From contig JAUIKE010000033.1 in NCBI GenBank assembly GCA_030430845.1, forward strand, positions 1 to 59,592: a stretch of DNA of 59,592 nt, written 5' to 3'. This document shows positions 26,021 through 33,250 of the stretch, piece by piece. Source of the stretch: Bacteroidia bacterium (lineage in GTDB: Bacteria > Bacteroidota > Bacteroidia > Chitinophagales > Saprospiraceae). Within the stretch, counting starts at the first letter, position 1. Every line of letters begins with the position of its first letter. Position numbers and translations under genes: made by a program. The notes under the pieces were generated by a model. The model was not told where the DNA came from. It was given only the letters and a program-made list of their open reading frames with translations, and made no database searches.

Positions 26021-26063
26021 TAACACTGGGGCCCAACGGACTTTTTACCGAAGCCCAGTGTTA
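26021..26063 (+). promoter_or_regulatory. Leader stem-loop upstream of ettA
   Basis: TAACACTGGG at 26021-26030 pairs with CCCAGTGTTA at 26054-26063 around a 23-nt loop containing TTTTT. It ends 14 bp before the ettA start codon, so it could affect translation of a translation factor. No known riboswitch motif seen. Confidence 0.45.
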
Positions 26064-26077
26064 ACCAATTTACTCCT

Positions 26078-27757
26078 ATGTCAGACAACAAAGTCATCTT
26101 TGCCATGGAGGGGGTATCCAAAACCTTCACCCCCGGCAAAAAAGTCCTCAACAATATATGGCTCAGCTTTTTCTACGGCGCCAAGATCGGCGTGCTGGGT
26201 TTGAACGGCTCCGGTAAATCCACACTATTAAAACTCATTGCCGGACTGGATTCTAATTTCGAAGGCCGGATCAGCTTCGACAAAGAATACAAGATCGGCT
26301 ACCTGGCTCAGGAGCCGGAACTGGATGAATCAAAAACGGTTCGAGAGATTGTGGAAGAAGGCGTTCAGGAGACCGTCGATCTGTTGAAAGAATACGAGGA
26401 GATCAACCTAAAGTTCGCCGAGCCGATGAGCGATGATGAGATGAACCAACTCATCGAGAAGCAAGGAGAGCTAACCGAAAAACTGGATCATGCCAATGCC
26501 TGGGAGCTGGACAATCGCCTCGATACGGCTTTGGAAGCCCTGCGCTGTCCACCCGATGATGCCTCCGTGAAGGTGCTGTCTGGAGGTGAACGCCGCCGGG
26601 TAGCTCTGGCCCGATTGCTGCTTAGCAATCCGGACATTCTCTTACTGGATGAGCCTACCAACCACTTGGACGCTGAGTCGGTCGATTGGCTGGAACAATA
26701 TCTTCAAAGCTTTCCAGGTACGGTAATAGCCGTGACCCACGACCGTTACTTTCTGGATAATGTGGCTGGCTGGATCCTCGAACTAGATCGCGGAGAAGGC
26801 ATTCCCTGGAAAGGTAATTACTCTTCCTGGCTGGAACAAAAAGCGAAACGCTTGGAGCAGGAGGAAAAACAGGAAAGCAAGCGGCGCAAAACTTTGGAGC
26901 GCGAGTTGGAATGGATTCGAATGGCACCCAAGGCCCGTCAGTCAAAAGGAAAGGCTCGTTTGAATGCTTACGACAAACTGGCCGGTGAAGAAAGTAAGGC
27001 TAAGGAAGCCAAACTGGAAATTTACATTCCGCCCGGACCACGCTTAGGAGATGTAGTGATCGATGTGGAAGACATTACCAAGAGTTACGGCGACCGGGTT
27101 TTATATGAAGACCTTACTTTCAGCATTCCGAAAAATGCGATCGTGGGCATCATCGGACCAAATGGGGTTGGAAAAAGTACGCTCTTCCGTATGATCATGG
27201 GCCAAGAGCAACCTGATAAAGGAAGTATTGCATTGGGCGATACCGTAAAAGTCTCTTATGTAGATCAGAGTCACGAGCAATTGCAGGACGGAAGTAAAAC
27301 GGTGTACGATGTCGTTTCAGGAGGGCATGATCTAATCGAAGTAGGGAATGTGTCTGTCAATGCACGAGCCTACCTCAGCCGCTTCAATTTTGCGGGAGCG
27401 GATCAGCAGAAAAAAGTGGCGATGTTATCCGGAGGGGAGCGCAACCGCCTTCAGCTAGCCATGACGCTGCGTAATGGTGGAAACGTACTGTTGCTGGATG
27501 AGCCGACCAACGATATTGACGTGAATACTTTGCGGGCATTGGAAGATGCACTGGAAAGTTTTGCCGGCTGCGTATTGGTTATCTCGCACGATCGCTGGTT
27601 TATTGACCGCCTGGCTACACACATTCTTTCTTTTGAAGATGAAGCTGAAGTGGTTTTCTTCGAAGGGAATTACTCACAGTATGAGGCCATGAAGAAAGAG
27701 AAGAAGGGGGATGTGGCGCCTAGGAGGCCGAAGTTTAAAAATGTAATCAACCGATAA
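26078..27757 (+). CDS. ettA: ABC-F translation factor EttA
   Basis: 559 aa (E. coli EttA is 555). Two ABC ATPase domains: Walker [10 protein letters not shown] near residue 46 and GPNGVGKST near 361, signatures [12 protein letters not shown] and [12 protein letters not shown], and Walker [12 protein letters not shown] and [11 protein letters not shown]. The linker between them carries the arm region with basic helices ([20 protein letters not shown], about residues 251-270) typical of ABC-F proteins. EttA binds the ribosomal E site and gates the first elongation steps according to the ADP/ATP ratio. The start is the ATG directly after the leader stem-loop. The stop codon is the first base triplet of a 56-bp palindrome shared with the convergent gene. 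Confidence 0.9.
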   Translation: MSDNKVIFAMEGVSKTFTPGKKVLNNIWLSFFYGAKIGVLGLNGSGKSTLLKLIAGLDSNFEGRISFDKEYKIGYLAQEPELDESKTVREIVEEGVQETVDLLKEYEEINLKFAEPMSDDEMNQLIEKQGELTEKLDHANAWELDNRLDTALEALRCPPDDASVKVLSGGERRRVALARLLLSNPDILLLDEPTNHLDAESVDWLEQYLQSFPGTVIAVTHDRYFLDNVAGWILELDRGEGIPWKGNYSSWLEQKAKRLEQEEKQESKRRKTLERELEWIRMAPKARQSKGKARLNAYDKLAGEESKAKEAKLEIYIPPGPRLGDVVIDVEDITKSYGDRVLYEDLTFSIPKNAIVGIIGPNGVGKSTLFRMIMGQEQPDKGSIALGDTVKVSYVDQSHEQLQDGSKTVYDVVSGGHDLIEVGNVSVNARAYLSRFNFAGADQQKKVAMLSGGERNRLQLAMTLRNGGNVLLLDEPTNDIDVNTLRALEDALESFAGCVLVISHDRWFIDRLATHILSFEDEAEVVFFEGNYSQYEAMKKEKKGDVAPRRPKFKNVINR

Positions 27758-27810
27758 TAATAAAAGAGGCTGGCGAACCCGAACGGGTTCGCCAGCCTCT
27801 TTTATTATTA
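27755..27810. terminator. Stop-to-stop palindrome between ettA and the convergent gene
   Basis: Perfect 27-bp arms (27755-27781, 27784-27810) with a 2-nt loop. The first arm begins with the TAA stop of ettA and the second arm ends with the complement of the TAA stop of the minus-strand gene, so the stem exactly spans the space between the two coding regions, with runs of A/T at both ends for bidirectional termination. Confidence 0.85.
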
Positions 27811-28470
27811 CATCTTCGCCACTACTTCTTTAACGGCCTGTTTTACCAATGGCTTCAGCTTCTCGGCCAGGATCATGATATGGTCGAAGGCTAATTTGTC
27901 AAAAGAGTTAGCCGGAAAGTCCCAGGAGCGGATGGGGGTATCCGATTTATAACGATGATCCACCTTAGTGACGATATCCCGTTCGGGAGAAAACACTTTT
28001 ATATCCACATCGACGGTGGGTTTTACATTAGAACTAAGGCCGCCCAGAGCTGACCTATGGCTGACATTAACCCCCAGTGAAAAATAGTAATCAGCATCAT
28101 AGCCGTTTTTGACCAGTTTTTTCACAACTGTCTTAGGAATGAGAATACTGGGGAAGCCGTTATCTGCATACTGGACATGATCCCGTAAGGCATCTTTATC
28201 CGGAAGATTATACTTTTTCCTTCCATTTAATTCGGCCTGATAAACTTCCCAGGCATAACGCTGCATCATGACCCGGAGGGAGTCCATATTTCGGTTGTAT
28301 AATCTTTTTTCTCGCTCAGTCTCAGGATCATAGTCATCCAATGCATTCAATACCTCCGGACTGGAGCTCGAGCGCATATCAAGCAAGACATTTTTGGTGG
28401 TAGAAAAATCCTGGGTATAAACTAGAGAAGTAAAAATACAACAGAGAAAGAGGAATAAGATGCTTTTCAT
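27808..28470 (-). CDS. Exported protein of unknown function
   Basis: 220 aa. A signal peptide (MKSILFLFLCCIFTSLVYTQ) is followed by an alpha/beta mature part with no motif I can name. It has an N-terminal helix-rich region with many Arg/Asp/Glu residues (DDYDPETEREKRLYNRNMDS) and a C-terminal half with SWDFPANSFDKLAFDHIMIL and a helical, Lys-rich end. No catalytic or metal-binding pattern stands out. It shares its 3' palindrome with ettA and its upstream region (28471-28707) with the CHAT-like gene, where two long palindromes lie. Confidence 0.6.
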   Translation of the reverse strand: MKSILFLFLCCIFTSLVYTQDFSTTKNVLLDMRSSSSPEVLNALDDYDPETEREKRLYNRNMDSLRVMMQRYAWEVYQAELNGRKKYNLPDKDALRDHVQYADNGFPSILIPKTVVKKLVKNGYDADYYFSLGVNVSHRSALGGLSSNVKPTVDVDIKVFSPERDIVTKVDHRYKSDTPIRSWDFPANSFDKLAFDHIMILAEKLKPLVKQAVKEVVAKM

Positions 28471-28505
28471 TTTTTGGTTTTTTTAGAAACGACAAGGACA
28501 ATATA

Positions 28506-28561
28506 AATTACTGAAGTTATGATTTGCCGGCCGCCGCCGGCAAATCATAACTTCAGTAATT
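28506..28561. repeat. 25-bp-arm palindrome in a divergent intergenic region
   Basis: Perfect arms 28506-28530 and 28537-28561 with loop CCGCCG, the same loop as at 8721-8726. It lies 36 bp upstream of the exported-protein start and 147 bp before the CHAT-like gene. No annotated gene terminates here. Confidence 0.85.
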
Positions 28562-28616
28562 ACTACCTTTATTATTGAAAATTACTTTAAACTAGTTAAA
28601 AAAACAATTTTCATAA

Positions 28617-28691
28617 TAAGTGACTGGATAAGATAGCTAAAATAAACCCCGCGGCGCGGGGTTTATTTTAGCTATCTTATCCAGTCACTTA
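28617..28691. repeat. 75-bp palindrome, the longest in the window, upstream of the CHAT-like gene
   Basis: Perfect arms of 37 bp (28617-28653, 28655-28691) with a single unpaired base at 28654 and the core CCCCGCG. It ends 16 bp before the ATG of the gene at 28708, so any transcript of that gene starting upstream would carry a very stable hairpin next to its start codon. A start downstream of the palindrome would leave almost no leader. Confidence 0.9.
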
Positions 28692-28707
28692 ACAGCCCGA
28701 TGATTCA

Positions 28708-29538
28708 ATGCAAAACATCAAAGAAAAGATCAAAGATGGGGAGGTCGATCAGGCCATCGAGCTATGGATCAATGCAACCGACAACGCATCCTTGCACAAG
28801 GATTTGATCGTTCTCAGTGCTCGACTTTCCAGTAATCAACGAAAATTAAGGCTGGGCCTGCTCGACAATAAAGATTATGCTTTGGAGGAGAACCAACTTA
28901 TTTATGCCCTTTTAGAATTGCTGGACCAAAGTACCCATCCAATCGCGGAAGAAGCGACTCCATTTCAAAATAAGGTAAGGACTATTAGTTTTTTGGAAGC
29001 CAATGCGTTTCCGGCAAATAACCTGTTCTCAAATGTAGAATTCAGAGAGTTGGTTTTTTTTGTCAAAAAACATGCCGAGCAATTTCACTTATGTTCCTCT
29101 TTCGGCCTAAGTCTCCACCAGTTCATTGAATCTCTTAATGAAGACCAGGCGGACATTGCGCACGTCTCGGCTTTTTCAAATCTGGAAGGGATTTTTTTTC
29201 ATGATAAAAACGACCGGCCTGTTCAGGTACCCATTGATACTTTTGTACAACATCTTGAGCTAATTCGGCATATTCCGGAATGTATGTTTTTTAATACTTT
29301 TATTGCTGAGGAAATGGCCAGGACCATTTCCCTTAAGAACATACATGTGATAGGAGCGAATAATATCATTTCTAGTGAAGCGGCCATAGAATTTGCTACG
29401 GGTTTTTACTCTGCCATAGGATTCGGAAAAGGGTATGCAGAGGCTTTTTCTATTGGGAAAAAATCCGTCATGACCAAAGTGTATGCGAATGAAATGGATA
29501 AGTTGTTTGCTTATTATGAAGGAATTAAAATTATTTGA
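28708..29538 (+). CDS. Effector-associated-domain (EAD-like) plus inactive CHAT-like (pseudo-caspase) protein
   Basis: 276 aa. Residues 1-75 form a helical EAD-like module (KIKDGEVDQAIELW, then LSARLSSNQRKLRLGLLDNKDY and NQLIYALLELL), as in conflict-system proteins. Residues 90-260 follow the CHAT caspase fold: DIAHVSAF (149-156), then PECMFFNTFIAEEMA (190-204), and the FY/AF helix region SSEAAIEFATGFYSAIGFGKGYAEAF (222-247). The family usually reads HFSGHG and NACYSE at the first two places. Here the catalytic His is Phe156 and the catalytic Cys is Phe198, so peptidase activity should be lost while the fold is kept. EAD modules bind partner proteins through the same domain. The start codon is 16 bp after a 75-bp palindrome. 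Family calls are from motifs only. Confidence 0.65.
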   Translation: MQNIKEKIKDGEVDQAIELWINATDNASLHKDLIVLSARLSSNQRKLRLGLLDNKDYALEENQLIYALLELLDQSTHPIAEEATPFQNKVRTISFLEANAFPANNLFSNVEFRELVFFVKKHAEQFHLCSSFGLSLHQFIESLNEDQADIAHVSAFSNLEGIFFHDKNDRPVQVPIDTFVQHLELIRHIPECMFFNTFIAEEMARTISLKNIHVIGANNIISSEAAIEFATGFYSAIGFGKGYAEAFSIGKKSVMTKVYANEMDKLFAYYEGIKII

Positions 29539-29586
29539 ACTTCACTTTTGGGCGAGCAGATGCCATATCTTCCAACATCCAAATCA

Positions 29587-30249
29587 CTATTTCGGTGGCC
29601 CTTGCAAATTAAGGGCGGCCAGTTTTTTACGAAGTTTCTGCATAAACTCATCTCCCGGGTCGCTTTTTTCCGTTAAATAATTCGCATCCGTTTCCAGCCA
29701 GAGGGGGTGGTTGCGGAAGGCTTGATATTCATGGTGCCCGATGACGTAGTCGATCGGGTACTTACCGGCTAAGTGCCGGATGAGTTGGGTGTTGGCCTTT
29801 AGCTGTTCGGCAGTCATGGGAAGTTGATCTCCATCTGCGACATTTTCGATGCCGATGGCCGAGTGGTTCAGTCCGATGGTATGGCGGGCGAATACGGTGT
29901 CGGGCAGGAGTTGATAGATGGTCCCATCCCGATCGATCAGGTACTGGGACGAAACATTGAGCTGGCTGGCGCCCTTTAGGGCTTCGCGCGAGCCGGGCAG
30001 TTTGGAGCCGAAAAAGACGTGGTAGGTTTTTTCCCAGGTAGGCACGACGGTGTAGTGGACGACCACCATTTTGGGAGTGATGTTGGGTATGTCTTTAACG
30101 ATTTCATATCGCTGTTCTAGGTATTCCAGGGAAAGTTGTTCGCGTTCTTCATCAAAGCTGATCGGCAGATCGATGATGGTCAGTCGGCTGCAACTGAAGA
30201 GTAATACAGGCAATAACAGAATCAAATAAAAGGAGGTCTGTTTTAACAT
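29587..30249 (-). CDS. N-acetylmuramoyl-L-alanine amidase (amidase_2), lipoprotein
   Basis: 220 aa with a lipoprotein signal ending LFSC (Cys near residue 20). The amidase_2/PGRP fold shows the Zn ligands MVVVHYTV (first His, residue 65), ANIE-like SAIGIENVADG, and IGHHEYQ with the second His. Such enzymes cut the amide bond between muramic acid and the peptide in peptidoglycan turnover. A long insertion KTYHVFFGSKLPGSREALKGA between the first two strands is typical of cell-wall recycling amidases. Divergent from the AraC gene; 308 bp separate their starts and contain the dispersed palindromic repeat. Confidence 0.8.
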   Translation of the reverse strand: MLKQTSFYLILLLPVLLFSCSRLTIIDLPISFDEEREQLSLEYLEQRYEIVKDIPNITPKMVVVHYTVVPTWEKTYHVFFGSKLPGSREALKGASQLNVSSQYLIDRDGTIYQLLPDTVFARHTIGLNHSAIGIENVADGDQLPMTAEQLKANTQLIRHLAGKYPIDYVIGHHEYQAFRNHPLWLETDANYLTEKSDPGDEFMQKLRKKLAALNLQGPPK

Positions 30250-30373
30250 ATGGATAAGTCATATTGTGTGATGATGGGTAATTTAGGGGATTTTTTTGTT
30301 TTGCAGAAATCCAGACAGCTTCCTTTTGAGGTTAGTGAACCGGCATAAAACAGCTTTCCTAGGACTAGCCTTG

Positions 30374-30492
30374 CAAAATCGGACAAAATCGGACAAAATC
30401 GGACAGAAATTTGCGACCAAATAAAATTTTGTGAATCTTGCGGTAGTCACCTGGTGACTCCAAGTCACCAGGTGACTACCGCAAGATTTCCC
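30374..30492. repeat. Dispersed 119-bp palindromic repeat, copy A
   Basis: Gap-free match to 46604-46722 (105 of 119 positions by hand count). It has two parts. Three 10-bp units carry TCGGAC (AAAATCGGAC three times in this copy). They are followed, after TTTGCGACC and AATAAAATTTTGTGAATC, by a palindrome with 26-bp arms (30434-30459, 30463-30488) and a 3-nt loop. The copies differ inside the arms by paired changes. This copy ends 66 bp upstream of the AraC start and fills much of the 308-bp divergent gap, the rest of which is A/T-rich with no other feature seen. Confidence 0.85.
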
Positions 30493-30557
30493 ACTTCAAT
30501 ATTACTATAAAATTAAATATAATAATATATTATTTTAATTATTTTAAAACCTGGGAT

Positions 30558-31661
30558 TTGACCCTCACACTAATCGATATAGCCGTTTTATTTGGATGGT
30601 TCCAGGGCCTGGTGGTAGGGCTGGTGATCCTGTTTTCTCGCTTTTTTCGGAGCGAATCGAACCGGTATCTGGGACTGAGTCTGCTGACCGTATCGGCTAT
30701 GATCGCTGGGGAATGGTTGCTTGAGTTGGGAAAGGAGAGCATTGTGGTGGTGGTGTTCACCGACATTATGTGGGAATACCTCTTCCCCGTTTTTTTTCTA
30801 AAATATTTTCTTTACGCACTCAACAACCCGCTGAGGAAAAATAAAGCAATCAACCTACTGTACCTCCCTTTCCTCCTCACCGCATTCATCAATATTATCA
30901 TTGACCTGGACCTGGATTTTGAGCTGTATCACGTTCCGGCTTTCCATGATGGCAACATTCTGTCCGCTTACTATCAGCTTGAATACGTGGGCAGCATCCT
31001 GTTTGTGGTTGTTTTGGATGTGTGGGCCTATCGAATCATTCAATGTACAAAGCAGCAATTCCCAAACAAATGGACCCTGCAATTCTGGTGGATGGCTACC
31101 TTGCTGATTTTTCTTTGGGTAGTCATTTATGTGATTGCGGAATGGTCGCATATGGACTTTTTTAAGTGGTTGTGGGCTTTTATGTCGATCGCCTTTTTTT
31201 GGATCACCTATCGGGGCTGTTTTCAGTTTAAACTGGCAGAGGATAAATTTGAGATCCGCCAGATTCTTGCACAAAAATATACCGACCTGGAGGCTCCGCC
31301 TAGTGCCACTCGAGAATTGCCGGAGAATCATTACTTCCAAAGATTAGAACGAATGATGCTCGAACAACACCGTTATCGAGATCCAAACCTTAACAGAGAT
31401 AAGGTTGCTTCAGATCTTGGAATTAGTAGCGGATATCTTTCCCAGCTCTTAAATGCTAGGAACGGAAATAACTTCTCCGAATACATTAATGCTTACCGGA
31501 TAAGAGAGGTCAAAAGCATGCTGGTCGATCCCGAATTCAAGGACTATAGCTTGCTCTCCATCGGGTATGAAGCCGGATTTAATTCTAAATCCACTTTTTA
31601 TGCCACCTTCAAAAAATCAACCGGACTCACTCCGAGTGCTTACCGAAACCAACATAAATAA
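30558..31661 (+). CDS. Membrane-bound AraC-family transcriptional regulator
   Basis: 367 aa. About seven membrane helices in the first 225 residues (starting LIDIAVLFGWFQGLVVGLVILF) are followed by an AraC DNA-binding domain at about 270-367, with two helix-turn-helix units: NRDKVASDLGISSGYLSQLLN and the end region SIGYEAGFNSKSTFYATFKKSTGLTPSAYRNQ. Such membrane-AraC proteins sense a signal in or near the membrane and control adjacent genes. Here the esterase and the outer-membrane-like gene follow on the same strand. The start given is TTG; the first ATG is residue 49, inside a helix, so the TTG or an upstream start is preferred. Confidence 0.8.
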   Translation: MTLTLIDIAVLFGWFQGLVVGLVILFSRFFRSESNRYLGLSLLTVSAMIAGEWLLELGKESIVVVVFTDIMWEYLFPVFFLKYFLYALNNPLRKNKAINLLYLPFLLTAFINIIIDLDLDFELYHVPAFHDGNILSAYYQLEYVGSILFVVVLDVWAYRIIQCTKQQFPNKWTLQFWWMATLLIFLWVVIYVIAEWSHMDFFKWLWAFMSIAFFWITYRGCFQFKLAEDKFEIRQILAQKYTDLEAPPSATRELPENHYFQRLERMMLEQHRYRDPNLNRDKVASDLGISSGYLSQLLNARNGNNFSEYINAYRIREVKSMLVDPEFKDYSLLSIGYEAGFNSKSTFYATFKKSTGLTPSAYRNQHK

Positions 31662-31791
31662 GGGTTTTACAGGCTAATCTGACATTTTCGGACTGCTCAT
31701 TTAACAATTCCAGACTGCTATTCTTACCCAATCTGCTACTTTGCCGGTAATCGAATCAGGTAAAATTTTTTACTCAAAAATCCTTTTTTCA

Positions 31792-32610
31792 ATGACCAAA
31801 TCACTCGTGAATTTTTTCTGCCTGCTGGTAGCTTTTTTGTATTTGCAAGGATGCGAAAAAGAAGAATTATCTCAGCTCGGAACTTATACCGAATCTGTTC
31901 TTCACTCGGATCTGATTAACGAGGACTTTAAAATTTTTACTTTTCTTCCTTCCGATTATTCCGACCAGCAAACCTATCCCCTTGTTTTTTTGATGGATGC
32001 TGAATGGTATTTCGAGAAAACAGTGAGAGAGGTTGAAGAGATGATGACAAATAACCAAATCTCTGATTGTATTTTGGTTGGAGTGGGGTATGAAGGCTTT
32101 GATGAGTCCCAACGGTTTCGAGATTACACCTATCCGGCCGACGATGAGTACGATATCAGCACTGGCGAAGCAGACCACTACCACGATTTTTTAGAGAATG
32201 AGTTAATGCCCTACATAGAAGATCAATTCAGCGTAGATCCTTCGCAAAGAATTTTAATGGGGCACTCATTGGGTGGGCTCAGTGCAGTATACGGCCTATT
32301 GCGTAAGCCAGGCTCACCTTTCACCGGCATTGTTGCCATCAGCCCTTCTCTTTGGTGGGTAGAGCAGTCTATTTTTGGCATGGAAAAAGACTACCTGGAT
32401 GCTGGAAATGATCTTTCCGCCAAGTTGTACATCGCCGTGGGAGGCGACGAACCTCCCTCAATGACCATCCTGGCCGAAGAAATGGCCGACCGACTCCAAC
32501 AACGCAATTACTCAAACCTAGACCTGAAATTTCACTCTTACGACGGCGCCAGCCATGGGCAAACACCCATCCGTGGTTTTTCTGACGGACTCTTATTTAT
32601 CTTAAACTAA
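31792..32610 (+). CDS. Lipoprotein esterase, alpha/beta hydrolase (esterase D / IroE-like)
   Basis: 272 aa from the ATG before the signal (MTKSLVNFFCLLVAFLYLQGC, lipobox Cys near residue 21). The serine-hydrolase nucleophile elbow is GHSLGG (in LMGHSLGGLSAV), with an acidic region and the final His in DGASHGQTPI. Similar to Putative_esterase (PF00756) proteins such as IroE and Fes, which hydrolyse siderophore or S-formylglutathione esters. It lies between the AraC regulator and an outer-membrane-like gene, only 7 bp before the latter, so it is probably part of an AraC-controlled unit. The substrate is unknown. Confidence 0.8.
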   Translation: MTKSLVNFFCLLVAFLYLQGCEKEELSQLGTYTESVLHSDLINEDFKIFTFLPSDYSDQQTYPLVFLMDAEWYFEKTVREVEEMMTNNQISDCILVGVGYEGFDESQRFRDYTYPADDEYDISTGEADHYHDFLENELMPYIEDQFSVDPSQRILMGHSLGGLSAVYGLLRKPGSPFTGIVAISPSLWWVEQSIFGMEKDYLDAGNDLSAKLYIAVGGDEPPSMTILAEEMADRLQQRNYSNLDLKFHSYDGASHGQTPIRGFSDGLLFILN

Positions 32611-32617
32611 AATCAAA

Positions 32618-33214
32618 ATGAATCTTCATCATATGAAAAGTACCCTTATCGGTAGTTTGCTGCTAATTTTTTCTCCAAATTTAAATGGGCAGGTTCAAAT
32701 CAACTGGGCCTGGGAATTGAATACTTTATTAGATATTGAAAAAAAGTATTACGGCTTGCAATTGCAGCTGGAAAAAAAGCTGCTGTCCAGTGCTTCCGGT
32801 CGATATTCATTAAGCGTCGGCCTCAGCAATGAATTCCATATCGTCGATGAGAAGGATCTTGAGCAGGTATCGGGAAATACCATCCAAAATCAGCTGGGCG
32901 TCATATTGAGCAATCGAATTAAGCTTTTTAAAAATCAGCGCTTCAGTTTGGCCAATACGGCCTACCTCGCCTGGTCGTACCGGCGAACGCGAGCCAACTT
33001 CTCTAATCCTGAGTATCAAATCAATCGGGACCATTCCGCTGACCGGCACTTTGTGGGGATCGGGTGTTATTGGAAGTTGGACTATGCTCTGAATGATCAT
33101 TGGAGCGTTCAGCTGGTCGCCAAAACAGACTTGTCGAGATGGCTGGATGAGTATGAATTTGAATTGGCTCGGCCGGGGCTATTGTATGGATTGGGAATTC
33201 GAAAGAGGTTTTAA
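32618..33214 (+). CDS. Outer-membrane beta-barrel-like protein
   Basis: 198 aa; an alternative ATG lies five codons later, directly before MKSTLIGSLLLIFSPNLNGQ. After the signal peptide the sequence alternates aromatic and polar residues in strands (INWAWELNTLLD, YYGLQLQLEKK, YSLSVGLSNEFH, HFVGIGCYWKLDYAL, HWSVQLVAKTDLSRWL) and ends in a Phe-terminal strand (YGLGIRKRF), as expected for a small outer-membrane barrel. No family named with confidence (DUF2490-like at best). It starts 7 bp after the esterase gene and shares its transcript. Confidence 0.65.
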   Translation: MNLHHMKSTLIGSLLLIFSPNLNGQVQINWAWELNTLLDIEKKYYGLQLQLEKKLLSSASGRYSLSVGLSNEFHIVDEKDLEQVSGNTIQNQLGVILSNRIKLFKNQRFSLANTAYLAWSYRRTRANFSNPEYQINRDHSADRHFVGIGCYWKLDYALNDHWSVQLVAKTDLSRWLDEYEFELARPGLLYGLGIRKRF

Positions 33215-33217
33215 AAA

Positions 33218-33245
33218 AAGAAGCCCGCCGAGCGGCGGGCTTCTT
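33218..33245. terminator. Bidirectional terminator between convergent genes
   Basis: Arms of 13 bp (33218-33230, 33233-33245; AAGAAGCCCGCCG) with a 2-nt loop. It lies 4 bp after the stop at 33214 and 6 bp before the stop at 33251. Confidence 0.75.
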
Positions 33246-33250
33246 CGGTA

